A DNA stretch of 64,000 bases from Pseudonocardia kunmingensis (GCF_006716445.1 NZ_VFPA01000001.1:2914001-2978000); one strand, 5' to 3'. Shown: positions 6,745-15,791, counted from the stretch's first letter. A program made the numbers and translations. The notes: generated by a model from the sequence alone, not told the origin.

Positions 6745-8568
6745 GTGGCGGTTCCGGCAGCGGTCGAGCTGGTCGACCTCGCACTGAAGGCGACCACCGC
6801 CTACGACCGTCCGGACCTCGGGGGAAGGCTGCTGCAGACACGCAAGCGGCTGGTCGACCCCGACGTGCGGGTGCTCATCGTCGGCGAGTTCAAGCAAGGC
6901 AAGAGCCAGCTGGTCAACGCGCTGGTGAACGCGCCGGTCTGCCCGGTCGACGACGACATCGCCACCGCCGTGCCCACGGTCGTGAAGTACGCGGAGACCA
7001 CGGCGGCGGCCGTGGTCCGCGACGGCGGGGACGGGCCGGGGGAACGCACCGAGGTGCCGGCCGGCGAGCTGGTCCGGCACGTCTCCGAGGCCGGCAACCC
7101 GGGCAACAAGGCGATGCTGAGCTACGCCGAGGTGGGGCTGCCGCGCAAGCTGCTGTCCGGCGGGCTGGTGCTCGTCGACACGCCCGGCGTGGGCGGGCTC
7201 GGCTCGGCGCACGGGGCGGCCACGATGTCGGCCCTGCCCAGCGCCGACGCCGTGCTGCTCGTCTCCGACGCCGCGCAGGAGTACACCGGCCCGGAGCTGG
7301 AGTTCCTCGACGCGGCCATGAAGCTGTGCCCGAACGTCGCCTGCGTGCTCACCAAGACCGACCTCTACCCGCACTGGCGGCGGATCGAGGAGCTCGACCG
7401 CGGGCACCTGGCCCGGGCGGGCGTGGTCGCCGAGATCTTCCCGGTCTCCTCGGTGCTGCGGCTGCACGCCGCGAAGTCGCAGGACACCGAGCTGATGGAC
7501 GAGTCGGGGTTCAAGCCGCTGGTGGACTACCTGCTCCGCAAGGTGGTGGCGCAGTCCGACGAGCTCGACCGGCGCTCCACGAGCCACGACGTCCTCTCGG
7601 TCGCCGAGCAGCTGGCCTCGGGCATGCGGGCCGAGCTCGCCGTGCAGGAGGACCCCCAGCGGATGGAGGCCCTCGTCCACGACCTGACCAAGGCGAAGGG
7701 CCGCGCCGACGAGCTCAAGCAGCGCTCGTCACGCTGGCAGATCACGTTGAACGACGGTGTCGCCGACCTGCAGTCCGACATCGAGTACGACCTGCGCGAC
7801 CGGCTCCGCACGATCGGGCGCGAGGCGGAGCAGCTCATCGACGACGCCGACCCCGCCGAGGTGTGGGAGCAGTTCATCGAGTGGTTCCACCAGCAGATCT
7901 CCTCGGCGGCGTCGGCCAACTTCGTGTGGGCGGCCGAGCGGGCCCGCTGGCTGTCCACCCAGGTGGCCGAGCACTTCGCCGAGGGCGCCGACGTCAACCT
8001 CCCCGAGCTGCGGTTCGACGAGGAGGGCATCGCCGGCAAGGTCGACCCGCTCGCGGAGCCCGAGCACGAGAACACCGGGATCGGCAACACGCTCCTCACC
8101 GGCATGCGCGGCGGGTACGGCGGCATGCTGATGTTCGGGATGCTGGGCACCCTGGCCGGTCTCCCGATCTTCGCGGGCGCGCCCGCCGGCATCCTGCTGG
8201 GCATCAAGTCGGTGCGCGACGAGCGCAAGCGGATGCTCCAGAAGCGGCGCGCGGACGCGAAGAACGGGGTGCGCAAGCACATCGACGAGGTCACGTTCCA
8301 GGTGGGGAAGGACTCCCGCGACATGCTGCGCCGCACGCAGCGCCAGCTGCGCGACCACTTCAGCGCGCTCGCCGAGGAGGTCAGCACCTCCATCGCCGCG
8401 TCGGTCAGCGCCGCGCAGAGCGCTGTGAAGACCAACAGCTCCGAGCGCGAGAAGCGCATCCGCGACCTCAAGGCCGAGATCGCGCGCGTCGACGGCCTCG
8501 CCCAGCGCGCCCGCGCGCTGGTGAACGAGAAGCGGCCCGCCGCGGTGTCCGCCGGGGGGGCCTCGTGA
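6745..8568 (+). CDS. iniA: IniA-like dynamin-family GTPase
   Basis: The 607-residue protein has a GTPase domain with P-loop GEFKQGKSQL (residues 47-56), switch/DxxG DTPGVGG (145-151) and TKTD (203-206) for base recognition. Long helical segments follow. A hydrophobic patch (GGMLMFGMLGTLAGLPIFAG, about 458-477, continuing APAGILLG) fits a dynamin-like membrane-inserting paddle. M. tuberculosis IniA is a dynamin-like protein of similar size with reported membrane-fission activity; membrane remodelling here is by family. The start is GTG 6745 after GAGGGAGGCGGGG. The stop overlaps the GTG of the next gene (GTGA), so the pair is translationally coupled. Confidence 0.87.
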   Translation: MAVPAAVELVDLALKATTAYDRPDLGGRLLQTRKRLVDPDVRVLIVGEFKQGKSQLVNALVNAPVCPVDDDIATAVPTVVKYAETTAAAVVRDGGDGPGERTEVPAGELVRHVSEAGNPGNKAMLSYAEVGLPRKLLSGGLVLVDTPGVGGLGSAHGAATMSALPSADAVLLVSDAAQEYTGPELEFLDAAMKLCPNVACVLTKTDLYPHWRRIEELDRGHLARAGVVAEIFPVSSVLRLHAAKSQDTELMDESGFKPLVDYLLRKVVAQSDELDRRSTSHDVLSVAEQLASGMRAELAVQEDPQRMEALVHDLTKAKGRADELKQRSSRWQITLNDGVADLQSDIEYDLRDRLRTIGREAEQLIDDADPAEVWEQFIEWFHQQISSAASANFVWAAERARWLSTQVAEHFAEGADVNLPELRFDEEGIAGKVDPLAEPEHENTGIGNTLLTGMRGGYGGMLMFGMLGTLAGLPIFAGAPAGILLGIKSVRDERKRMLQKRRADAKNGVRKHIDEVTFQVGKDSRDMLRRTQRQLRDHFSALAEEVSTSIAASVSAAQSAVKTNSSEREKRIRDLKAEIARVDGLAQRARALVNEKRPAAVSAGGAS

Positions 8569-10040
8569 ACGCGCCCGCGCCGCCGCTCGGTTCCGTGGTG
8601 CGCGTCCTGCTGCGGCGCACCATCGAGACCTACCAGGACAGCCCGCAGGCGGTGGGCTGGCTGCAGCACAACCTGCAGCGCTTCGAGGAGCCGCTGCGGG
8701 TCGCGATCGCGGGCAAGGTCAAGGCCGGCAAGTCCACGCTGCTCAACGCGCTCGTCGGCGAGGAGATCGCACCGACGGACGCGGGCGAGTGCACGCGTGT
8801 GGTCACCTGGTACGTCGACGCGCAGATCCCCAAGGTCACGATGTTCCCGCGCGCGGCGGCGCCGCGGCAGCTGACGATCAACCGCGCGGGCGGCGGCCTG
8901 TCGTTCGACCTGCAGGGCATGCCGGTCGAGCAGGTCGACAAGCTCGAGGTCCAGTGGCCCTCGCAGAACCTGCGCGCCCAGACCCTGATCGACACCCCGG
9001 GGATCGCGTCCCTGTCGGCCGACACCTCCGCGCGAGCGGGCGCGTTCCTCGCCCCCGAGGACGCCCCGACCCAGGCCGACGCCGTCATCTACCTGATGCG
9101 CCACCTGCACGCCACGGACGTCCGCTTCCTCGAGTCGTTCTTCGACCAGGGCGTCGCCCGGGCCACGCCGATCAACACGATCGGTGTGCTGTCGCGGGCC
9201 GACGAGATCGGCGTCGGCCGGCTCGACGCGCTGACCTCGGCACGGCGGATCGCGCGCCGCTACCGGGCCGACGACAAGATCCGCGGGCTGTGCCAGACGG
9301 TGGTCGCGGTGGCCGGGCTGCTCGCGCAGACCGGGCGCACGATGCGCCAGGACGAGTTCACCGCGCTCACCACGCTCGCCGCCCTGCCGCGCTCCGACAT
9401 CGAGTCGATGCTCCTGTCCGCGGACCGCTTCTCGCGCACCGAGCTGGACGCGCCCGACGCCCAGACGCGCGCGAAGCTCATGGAGCGGTTCGGCCTGTTC
9501 GGGGTGCGGCTGGGCACCACGCTCATCCGCCAGGGCATGACCGACCCGAACAAGATCGCCGCCGAGCTGGTGAAGCGCAGCGGCCTCGACGAGCTGCGCA
9601 GCGTGCTCGTCACCCAGTTCGCCGAGCGCCGCGACCTGCTCAAGGCGCGCTCGGCCCTGCTGGCCGTCGACCTGGTGCTGTCGCGCGAGCCGCGCCCGTC
9701 CGCCGCGCCGCTGCAGGCCGAGCTGGAACGCATCCTCGCCGGCGCCCACGAGTTCGCGGAGCTGCGGCTGCTCTCCACCCTGCGGTCCGGCGCCGTGAAG
9801 CTGCCGAAGGAGGCCATCCAGGAGGCCGAACGCCTGCTCGGCGGCGACGGCGGAGCACCCGCGGCCCGGCTGGGGCTGGAGCCCGACGCGGGGCCACAGG
9901 AGCTGTGGGACGCCGCGATCGACGCGGCAGGCCGCTGGCAGCGGCGCGCGGAGAGCCCGATGTCCAGCCGCGCGGTCTCGGACGTGGCCCGGCTGGTGGT
10001 CCGCAGCTGCGAGGGAGTGCTGGCGAGCCTCCCCCGCTGA
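8565..10040 (+). CDS. iniC: IniC-like dynamin-family GTPase
   Basis: The 491-residue protein is nearly the length of M. tuberculosis IniC. Its P-loop is GKVKAGKSTLLN (about residues 50-61), with DTPGI near residue 143 and the specificity motif SRADEIG near 209. The helical C-terminal part has no obvious membrane helix, so partner-dependent membrane action with IniA is likely by analogy. GTG 8565 overlaps the IniA-like stop by 4 bp. Downstream lies a long hairpin repeat facing the convergent regulator. Confidence 0.85.
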   Translation: MNAPAPPLGSVVRVLLRRTIETYQDSPQAVGWLQHNLQRFEEPLRVAIAGKVKAGKSTLLNALVGEEIAPTDAGECTRVVTWYVDAQIPKVTMFPRAAAPRQLTINRAGGGLSFDLQGMPVEQVDKLEVQWPSQNLRAQTLIDTPGIASLSADTSARAGAFLAPEDAPTQADAVIYLMRHLHATDVRFLESFFDQGVARATPINTIGVLSRADEIGVGRLDALTSARRIARRYRADDKIRGLCQTVVAVAGLLAQTGRTMRQDEFTALTTLAALPRSDIESMLLSADRFSRTELDAPDAQTRAKLMERFGLFGVRLGTTLIRQGMTDPNKIAAELVKRSGLDELRSVLVTQFAERRDLLKARSALLAVDLVLSREPRPSAAPLQAELERILAGAHEFAELRLLSTLRSGAVKLPKEAIQEAERLLGGDGGAPAARLGLEPDAGPQELWDAAIDAAGRWQRRAESPMSSRAVSDVARLVVRSCEGVLASLPR

Positions 10041-10058
10041 CCCACACCCGCCCATCCG

Positions 10059-10164
10059 CGCACCTTGGAGCCATCCTGCGGTCAGGCAGGCCCTCCAGGC
10101 CGCACGTTGGAGCCATACTGCACTCAGGAGGGCCCTCCTGAGTGCACCTTGGCTCCAAGGTGCG
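10059..10164. repeat. palindromic intergenic repeat family A (CACCTTGGAGCC), copy 1, compound
   Basis: Outer arms CGCACCTTGGAGCC (10059-10072) and GGCTCCAAGGTGCG (10151-10164) pair perfectly. Inside is a second, partial unit starting CGCACGTTGGAGCCATACTG (10101-10120), followed by a perfect 26-bp palindrome at 10120-10145 with arms GCACTCAGGAGGG. It lies between convergent genes (IniC-like and IniR-like) and could act as a bidirectional terminator. The same arm sequence recurs at 58129-58189 and 61571-61635. Confidence 0.7.
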
Positions 10165-10181
10165 GGGTGGGGGGCTGTTCG

Positions 10182-12854
10182 CTAGTCGGTGCCGGGGCCG
10201 ACGATCTGGCGCAGGTGGGCGAACAGCTCGCCGCGGCTGCCGGAGCCGAGGCGCTGGCGCATGCGCGCCACGTGGTGCTCCACGGTCTTCGCCGAGATGA
10301 ACAGCCGCTCGCCGATCTGCTTGTAGGTCAGGCCCTCGAGCACGAGCCCGGCCACCTCGCGCTCGCGCTCGCTGAGGGGGCCGTCGCCGTCCGGGGTCGT
10401 GTCGGGCGGGGACTCGGACTCCGCCGCCGTGGTGACCGGGATGCCTCCCGGGTCGGTGGCCGTCTCGGCGTCGGCGTCGACCGCGACGGCGCGCGCCGCC
10501 GGGCCGCTGCTCTGCAGCGCGCGGGCGCAGCCGAGCAGGGCGGTCATCGCCTTGCGGTCCCGGGTGCGGATCGCGGCCTGGCCCGCGAGCTTCCCGCCCT
10601 CCCACGCCATCCCGACGGCGTGCAGGCCGCGGGCCGCCGCCTCCACACCCTCGGCGTCGACCTCGGCGTCGAGCATGCCCACCCAGTGCGGGGCCGCCGC
10701 GGCCATCGCCGCCGCGTACCGGCTGCCGCCTGCCGCCGCCTCCAGCGCCGTCGCGTGCCGCTGCGCGGCCTCCCGGCTCTCCGAGAGGATCGCCGCCTGC
10801 AGCCCGGCCCAGTGCAGCGGGGCCGCCCACAGGGCCGGGTCGCCGAGCCGGGAGAGCAGGGCGGCCGCCTCGTCCAGGTGCGGGCGCACCCAGCTCGACT
10901 CCCGCAACCGGGTGGCCGCCACCCACAGCTCGCCGAGCTGCTGCAGCACGAACAGGTCGACGGGGTGGCGCACGATCGCCTCACGGGCGCGGCCCCACGC
11001 CGTCATCAGCACGGCGAGGTCACCCGCCCGGCGGGCGAGCGCGACCTCGAGGGCCGCGGCCAGTAGCTCGTCGCGGGGCTCGAGCCGCGCACCCGGCGGG
11101 GACGCCGCGGCGAGCGCCGAGCGCGCCGCCGGCGTGGCTCCCCGGAACAGCGCGATCCACCCGAGCAGCAGCCGGTGGCGGGTGACCGCCCCGCGCCCGC
11201 CCAACCGCACCCGCAGCGCGCGTTCGAGCACCGACTGGGCGACGTCGAGCTCCCCGCAGTGCACGGCGACGAGCGCGGCGAGGGCGGCCGGGGTGTCCGG
11301 GAGGAGCGCGGCCCGCTGCGAGGACTCCAGCAGCGACGCCGCGCGGGTCAGCTGCGACAGCGCGGCCGTGGGCGACCCGGCGACCGACTCGTAGGCGCCC
11401 TGGGCCATCAGCTCCTCCGCGCCGGCGAGCAGCGTCGGCGGGCGGGGCGGGGCGCCCACGGCGGACGGAGGAGGGTGCAGCACCCGGCGCGCCTCGTCGA
11501 GGGCGCCGGTCCCGATGAGCGCGGGCACGGCCAGCACGGCGGTGCTGCCCAGCTCCGGGCCCAGCGCGGTGCCCATCCACCGGTACAGCTCCGCGCTGCG
11601 CGCGAGCATGCCGCGGTGCGCGAGCACCGCGGCCGCCACCGTGCCGGCCCGGACCGCCTCCGCCTGCGGCACCTGCTCGGGAGCCGACAGCACCTGGTCG
11701 GCCTGGGTGAGGGCCAGCTCGAGGTCCCCGGTGAGCACCGCGGCCTCGGCCCGCCGGGCTGCCAGCCCGAGCGCGGCACCGCCGGCGCGCACCGCGGCGT
11801 CGAGCAGCTCGCCCGCCGAGGACGACCCGGTGCGCAGGGCCTCCTCGGCCGCGGTGGTGAAGACGTCGGCGATCCGCGCGCCGCTCGCCCCCGTGCCGAG
11901 CAGCCCGCGGGCCGCGGCGAGCACGCTGCCCCCGCGGCCCAGCTCGATCTCGGCCAGCGCGCGCCGCAGCTCCACCCGCGACGCCTGCGGGGTGCGCGCG
12001 AGCACCGCGGCGGACACGAGCGGGATCGCCGCGCCGTCGGCGGTGAGCACGCCGGCGGCCCGGGCCGCCTCCAGCAGCTCGTCGAGCCGTGCGGCGCCGT
12101 CGGTCCCGGCCTCGGCGAGGCCGAGCAGCGGCACGAGGACCTGGGCCTCCAGCGGCGCGCCGAGCGCCCGGGCCAGCAACAGCCCGCAGACGTCGTCGCC
12201 GAGCCCGTGCAGGACGTACCCGAGCTGCGCCAGCAGACCCGCAGGCGGCCGGTCGGGCAGCGGCACCTGGCTCCGGTCCGGCCCCGCGGTCTCGACGAGC
12301 ACGGCGAGCAGGCGGTCGACGAGGCCGGGGACGCCCGCGGTGCGCTCAAGCACGTGGTCGACGAGCTCGGCGGGCGGGCGCTCGGCGCTCAGGTGCAGCG
12401 CCACCCGGGCGGCCACGCCCGTGCGGTCCAGGGGGTCGAGCACCACCGGCGGACGGGCCGCGGCGAGCGCCGCCCCGAGCGCCGCCGTACCGGTGGGCCG
12501 CGGCCACGGGCGGTGGGCGACCACGAGGTGGCCTCCCGGTGTCGCGGCGAGCGCGGCGACGTGTTCGAGCTCGGCCGGTGCCAGCAGGTGGGCGTCGTCG
12601 AGCAGCAGCACGTCGTCGGGGCCGAGCGCGGTGCGGCCGGCCAGCTCGCGGACGACGGTGGCGCCGGCCGCCGCGAACGCCGCGGCGAGCGCGTCCAGCA
12701 GCACGGACTTGCCGTGGCCACCTGGGCCGATCACGGCGACGCGCTGCACCGCTGCCGAACGCGCGGCCGCCTCGTGCACAAGGCGCCGCGCCGCGGGCGA
12801 ACCCGCGAGCAGCCTCTCCGGCGTCCGAGTCGCCGGCTGGGTTCGCGTCGACAC
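10182..12854 (-). CDS. IniR-like ATPase/LuxR-family regulator
   Basis: The 890-residue protein has Walker A GPGGHGKS (residues 43-50) and Walker B DVLLLDDAH (81-89) near the N-terminus. A long Ala/Leu-rich helical repeat region follows. The C-terminal LuxR/NarL DNA-binding domain is LSEREREVAGLVLEGLTYKQ followed by IGERLFISAKTVEHHVARMR. This LAL/STAND-type layout matches IniR (Rv0339c), reported as the iniBAC activator in mycobacteria, and its position beside an iniBAC-like locus supports the same role. In M. tuberculosis the gene is divergent and upstream; here it is convergent and downstream. The start is GTG 12854. Its signal is unknown. Confidence 0.75.
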   Translation of the reverse strand: MSTRTQPATRTPERLLAGSPAARRLVHEAAARSAAVQRVAVIGPGGHGKSVLLDALAAAFAAAGATVVRELAGRTALGPDDVLLLDDAHLLAPAELEHVAALAATPGGHLVVAHRPWPRPTGTAALGAALAAARPPVVLDPLDRTGVAARVALHLSAERPPAELVDHVLERTAGVPGLVDRLLAVLVETAGPDRSQVPLPDRPPAGLLAQLGYVLHGLGDDVCGLLLARALGAPLEAQVLVPLLGLAEAGTDGAARLDELLEAARAAGVLTADGAAIPLVSAAVLARTPQASRVELRRALAEIELGRGGSVLAAARGLLGTGASGARIADVFTTAAEEALRTGSSSAGELLDAAVRAGGAALGLAARRAEAAVLTGDLELALTQADQVLSAPEQVPQAEAVRAGTVAAAVLAHRGMLARSAELYRWMGTALGPELGSTAVLAVPALIGTGALDEARRVLHPPPSAVGAPPRPPTLLAGAEELMAQGAYESVAGSPTAALSQLTRAASLLESSQRAALLPDTPAALAALVAVHCGELDVAQSVLERALRVRLGGRGAVTRHRLLLGWIALFRGATPAARSALAAASPPGARLEPRDELLAAALEVALARRAGDLAVLMTAWGRAREAIVRHPVDLFVLQQLGELWVAATRLRESSWVRPHLDEAAALLSRLGDPALWAAPLHWAGLQAAILSESREAAQRHATALEAAAGGSRYAAAMAAAAPHWVGMLDAEVDAEGVEAAARGLHAVGMAWEGGKLAGQAAIRTRDRKAMTALLGCARALQSSGPAARAVAVDADAETATDPGGIPVTTAAESESPPDTTPDGDGPLSEREREVAGLVLEGLTYKQIGERLFISAKTVEHHVARMRQRLGSGSRGELFAHLRQIVGPGTD

Positions 12855-12979
12855 TGCTCGCAGCGTACTCAGCGTGGTCCCCGTCCCAGCAGCGGGCGGT
12901 TGCAGGGCGTGCCCACCCCGGTCGCCCGATCGGAGGAAGTGGGACGATCCGCCGCGATCAGCGGACGGAGCGGAGGCAC

Positions 12980-13645
12980 GTGGACAGCGACGGAGACGCC
13001 GACGGGCCCATCTGGGCGGTGGTCCTCGCGGGTGGTGCCGCGCGCCGGTTCGGCGACCGGCCCAAGCAGTTCGAGCGGGTCGGCGGGATGCGGATGGTCG
13101 ACCGGACGGTCGCCGCCGCCCGCCGCACCTGCGACGGCGTCGCGCTCGTTCTCCCGCCGGGGCACTCGTGGACGGGCGAGCCCGTCGACGCCCTCGCCGA
13201 GGGCGGGGACCACCAGTCGGAGTCGCTGCGCGCGGGTCTCGCCACGGTGCCGGCCGACGCCGCGGTCGCCGTGGTGGCCGACCCCGCCCACCCGCTCGCG
13301 TCCGACGCGCTGTTCCGGTCGGTGATCGCGGCGGTGCGCGACGGCGCGGACGCAGCGGTACCGGTCGTCCCGATCCTGGAGGTCGTGCAGCGGGTGGGCG
13401 GCGGGCGCGTCCTCGAGACCCTGCCGAAGGACGACCTCGTGCTGACGCAGACGCCGCAGGCGTTCCGGGCCGAGGTGCTGCGCGGCGTGCACGCCGACCG
13501 GCCCCGGCCCGTCGAGAACTCCGGTCTGCTCGTGGAGCGCGGGTACCGCGTCGTCACCGTGGCCGGTGACGTGCGCAACGTGCATGTCACAACCCGGGCC
13601 GAACTCGCGATAGCAGAGAGTCTCACGTCTCGTGAGATTTGCTGA
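12980..13645 (+). CDS. IspD/TarI-like cytidylyltransferase, divergent
   Basis: The 221-residue protein starts (GTG 12980) VDSDGDADGPIWAVVLAGGA. The nucleotide-binding LAGGAARRFGDRPKQF and the conserved LTQTPQAFR mark the IspD family, which makes CDP-methylerythritol in the MEP pathway. The substrate side is altered: the usual HDAARP reads ADPAHP, the NIKIT motif reads NVHVT, and the TDDASLVE region reads ENSGLLVE. It may use a different alcohol phosphate (TarI-like) or be a second, specialised IspD. It is followed 94 bp later by another cytidylyltransferase, so a role in CDP-sugar or cell-wall chemistry is plausible. Confidence 0.7.
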   Translation: MDSDGDADGPIWAVVLAGGAARRFGDRPKQFERVGGMRMVDRTVAAARRTCDGVALVLPPGHSWTGEPVDALAEGGDHQSESLRAGLATVPADAAVAVVADPAHPLASDALFRSVIAAVRDGADAAVPVVPILEVVQRVGGGRVLETLPKDDLVLTQTPQAFRAEVLRGVHADRPRPVENSGLLVERGYRVVTVAGDVRNVHVTTRAELAIAESLTSREIC

Positions 13646-13739
13646 CGGCACCCGGCCTGGGCTACGAAATGCGCACCCGGACACGCTCCCCAGTCACCCG
13701 GAGTAGCAATCCCGATACAGCGGAGGGACACGCTTCCTG

Positions 13740-14555
13740 ATGGACTACGACACCCCGGTGGTCATCCTCTGCGGAGGACAAGGCACCCGCATCCGCGAGG
13801 TCAGCGAGCGGCTGCCGAAGGCCATGGTGGACATCGGCGGCAGGCCGATCCTCTGGCACATCATGAAGCTGTACAGCCACTACGGGTACCGCCGCTTCAT
13901 CCTCTGCCTGGGCTACAAGGGCTGGGAGATCAAGCAGTTCTTCCTGGACTACCGGTCCCACATGTCCGATTTCACCCTTTCCCTGTCCGAGGGTGACCAC
14001 CAACCGCAGTTCCGCAACGGCGTGGCCGACGAGAACTGGGAGATCACCTTCGCCGAGACCGGGCTCGAGGCGGGCACCGGCGCGCGCCTGCGCCGCATCC
14101 GCGACTACATCGACACACCGCAGTTCATGATGACCTACGGTGACGGCGTGAGCGCCGTGGACATCGCCCACCTCGCGAAGGCCCACGCCGACGGCGGGCG
14201 CATCGGCACCGTCACCGGCGTGCACCCCACGTCGAAGTTCGGCGAGATGCAGGTCGACGGCAACGTCGTGGCGGAGTTCAACGAGAAGCCCACGCAGGTC
14301 ACCGGCTGGGTGAGCGGCGGGTACTTCGTCTTCGAGAGGTCGTTCCTCGACGACTACCTCGACGACGAGGAGGACCTGTTCCTGGAGGCCGAGCCCCTGC
14401 AGCGACTGGCCCGCGACAAGCAGCTCACCGTGAACAAGCACGAGGGCTTCTGGGCCGCGATGGACACCTACAAGGACTACCAGGCCCTCAACGGGCTCTG
14501 GGCCGCGGGCGACGCCCCGTGGAAGCTGTGGGAGGACGGGCCCGGCACCTGGTGA
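13740..14555 (+). CDS. rfbF: glucose-1-phosphate cytidylyltransferase
   Basis: The 271-residue protein opens MDYDTPVVILCGGQGTRIRE, with the nucleotidyltransferase signature GGQGTRIRE...PKAMVDIGGRPILWHIMKLY. MMTYGDGVSAVDI and the C-terminal NKHEGFWAAMDTYKDYQALN are characteristic of RfbF-type enzymes, which make CDP-glucose from CTP and glucose 1-phosphate for deoxysugars. Length fits the family. No CDP-glucose dehydratase is seen nearby, so the product's fate is unclear. The start ATG 13740 has GGAGGGACACG upstream. Confidence 0.88.
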   Translation: MDYDTPVVILCGGQGTRIREVSERLPKAMVDIGGRPILWHIMKLYSHYGYRRFILCLGYKGWEIKQFFLDYRSHMSDFTLSLSEGDHQPQFRNGVADENWEITFAETGLEAGTGARLRRIRDYIDTPQFMMTYGDGVSAVDIAHLAKAHADGGRIGTVTGVHPTSKFGEMQVDGNVVAEFNEKPTQVTGWVSGGYFVFERSFLDDYLDDEEDLFLEAEPLQRLARDKQLTVNKHEGFWAAMDTYKDYQALNGLWAAGDAPWKLWEDGPGTW

Positions 14556-14576
14556 GGTCGGCGCACCCGCAGCGGG

Positions 14577-15596
14577 TCAGGGGCGGCGGGCGGCGGCGTC
14601 GAGCAGGCGCAGCCAGTCGTCGGCACCCGAGAGCGACGACGCCCGTACCGCCTTCGCCGGGGTGAGGGCCCGGACCGCGAGCTCGACCTCCGCCGGGTCC
14701 CCACCCTCGGCCGTCACCAGCAGCGGCCACGACTCGCCACCGAGCATGCCGTTGACCTCCTCCGTGCGGTGCGCGGTCTGGAAGCGGCGGACCGCATCGG
14801 TCGTCCGGGCGTCGAAGTGGCCGTCGGCCCGCACCGCGGCCATGCCGACGGCCCGCAGCAGGTGCTGGGCCGCCTGCACCGCGGCTCCGCGGTCGTCGGT
14901 GCGCAACAGCGGCCACGACGCCCGCCGGGCGTCCTTCCCGGACAGGCGCTCGCCGAGCACCCCCGCGACCTCTCCGCGCAGCGTCGGCAGCATCCCGTAG
15001 AGGGCGTTGCCCGGGCAGGCGGTGTCCTTGAAGTCGCGGTGCCCGACGATCTCCGTCGGCCGGATCTCGTACTGCCGGCAGATGTAGGCGCACGTCGCGC
15101 GCAGGCTCTCCCACAGCGCGTCGGGCGGCTTCTCGCCGGTGTAGGTCCCCTCGTTCTCGATGCCGACGGCGACGACGTTCTGCCCCGTGCAGTGCGCCCC
15201 CTCCACGTGGCGCCGACCGGAACGCAGGACCTCGAGGCTGCGGTGCCTGCCTTCGAGGACGAACCCGCCACGGCTGATCGTGAAGTTCTGCCCGGTGTCG
15301 ATCCAGCCGCGCCGGTCCATGTGGAAGCCCTGGATCAGGCGCGCGACCTCGTCGGCGGCCGCCCGGCTGACGTCCTCGACGTTGGCCGTGGCGGTGTGGT
15401 GCACGATGATCCGGATCGGTGGCTCGTTCCACACCGGGATGACGTCGCGGTTCGGGCGGGCGCCCCACTCGTCGCACCCGATGATCTCCGGGCTCTCCGC
15501 GGCCAACGCCCTGGCCGGCCGCACGAGGCCGCCGAACGAGCCGGCGAGGACGAGACCTCCGACGAGAACGCTGCGGCGGGGCAGATCAGGAGCCAT
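14577..15596 (-). CDS. Tat-exported PGRP-type N-acetylmuramoyl-L-alanine amidase
   Basis: The 339-residue protein has a twin-arginine signal (LPRRSVLVGGLVLAGSF, cleavage near ARALA). The amidase/PGRP domain begins IIGCDEWGARP and includes IIVHHTATAN and GHRDFKDTACPGNALYG, whose His and Cys positions match the zinc-binding set. A peptidoglycan-binding-like repeat follows (LRTDDRGAAVQAAQHLLRAV...ADGHFDARTTDAVRRFQ). It would cut the amide bond between muramic acid and the stem peptide outside the cell. ATG 15596 is chosen because it places the RR motif at residues 7-8; the frame is open far upstream only because of composition. Confidence 0.87.
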   Translation of the reverse strand: MAPDLPRRSVLVGGLVLAGSFGGLVRPARALAAESPEIIGCDEWGARPNRDVIPVWNEPPIRIIVHHTATANVEDVSRAAADEVARLIQGFHMDRRGWIDTGQNFTISRGGFVLEGRHRSLEVLRSGRRHVEGAHCTGQNVVAVGIENEGTYTGEKPPDALWESLRATCAYICRQYEIRPTEIVGHRDFKDTACPGNALYGMLPTLRGEVAGVLGERLSGKDARRASWPLLRTDDRGAAVQAAQHLLRAVGMAAVRADGHFDARTTDAVRRFQTAHRTEEVNGMLGGESWPLLVTAEGGDPAEVELAVRALTPAKAVRASSLSGADDWLRLLDAAARRP

Positions 15597-15752
15597 GTCG
15601 TCCTCCCGCCGGTGCCCTCGGAGCACGTGCACGTCGGATGAATGTCGATCTCCGCACGATGCGTGACGGGCTCTGGTCGCACAACGGGTGGTGCTCGAAC
15701 GTGTGATCGCCCGGTCGGGCGTGATGACGCGCTCCGAGCCCGGCCTTGTCCC

Positions 15753-15791
15753 GGTTACCGATGAGTAATAAGCTCGGGTTACCGACGGGTA
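15753..15791 (+). promoter_or_regulatory. paired GGTTACCGAYGRGTA boxes upstream of acyl-CoA dehydrogenase
   Basis: Two near-identical 15-mers, at 15753-15767 and 15777-15791, are 24 bp apart. The first contains TTACCGATGAGTAA, a TTAC-N6-GTAA inverted repeat; the second, TTACCGACGGGTAG, is a degenerate version. The pair ends 21 bp before the ATG, so it could overlap the promoter and act as the operator of a TetR-like fatty-acid regulator encoded elsewhere. Confidence 0.5.

Noticed and set aside
7326..8564. Upstream extension of the IniC frame through the IniA-like gene
   Set aside because: Arg/Pro/Gly-rich shadow translation; the true IniC start at GTG 8565 overlaps the IniA stop and begins the GTPase fold.
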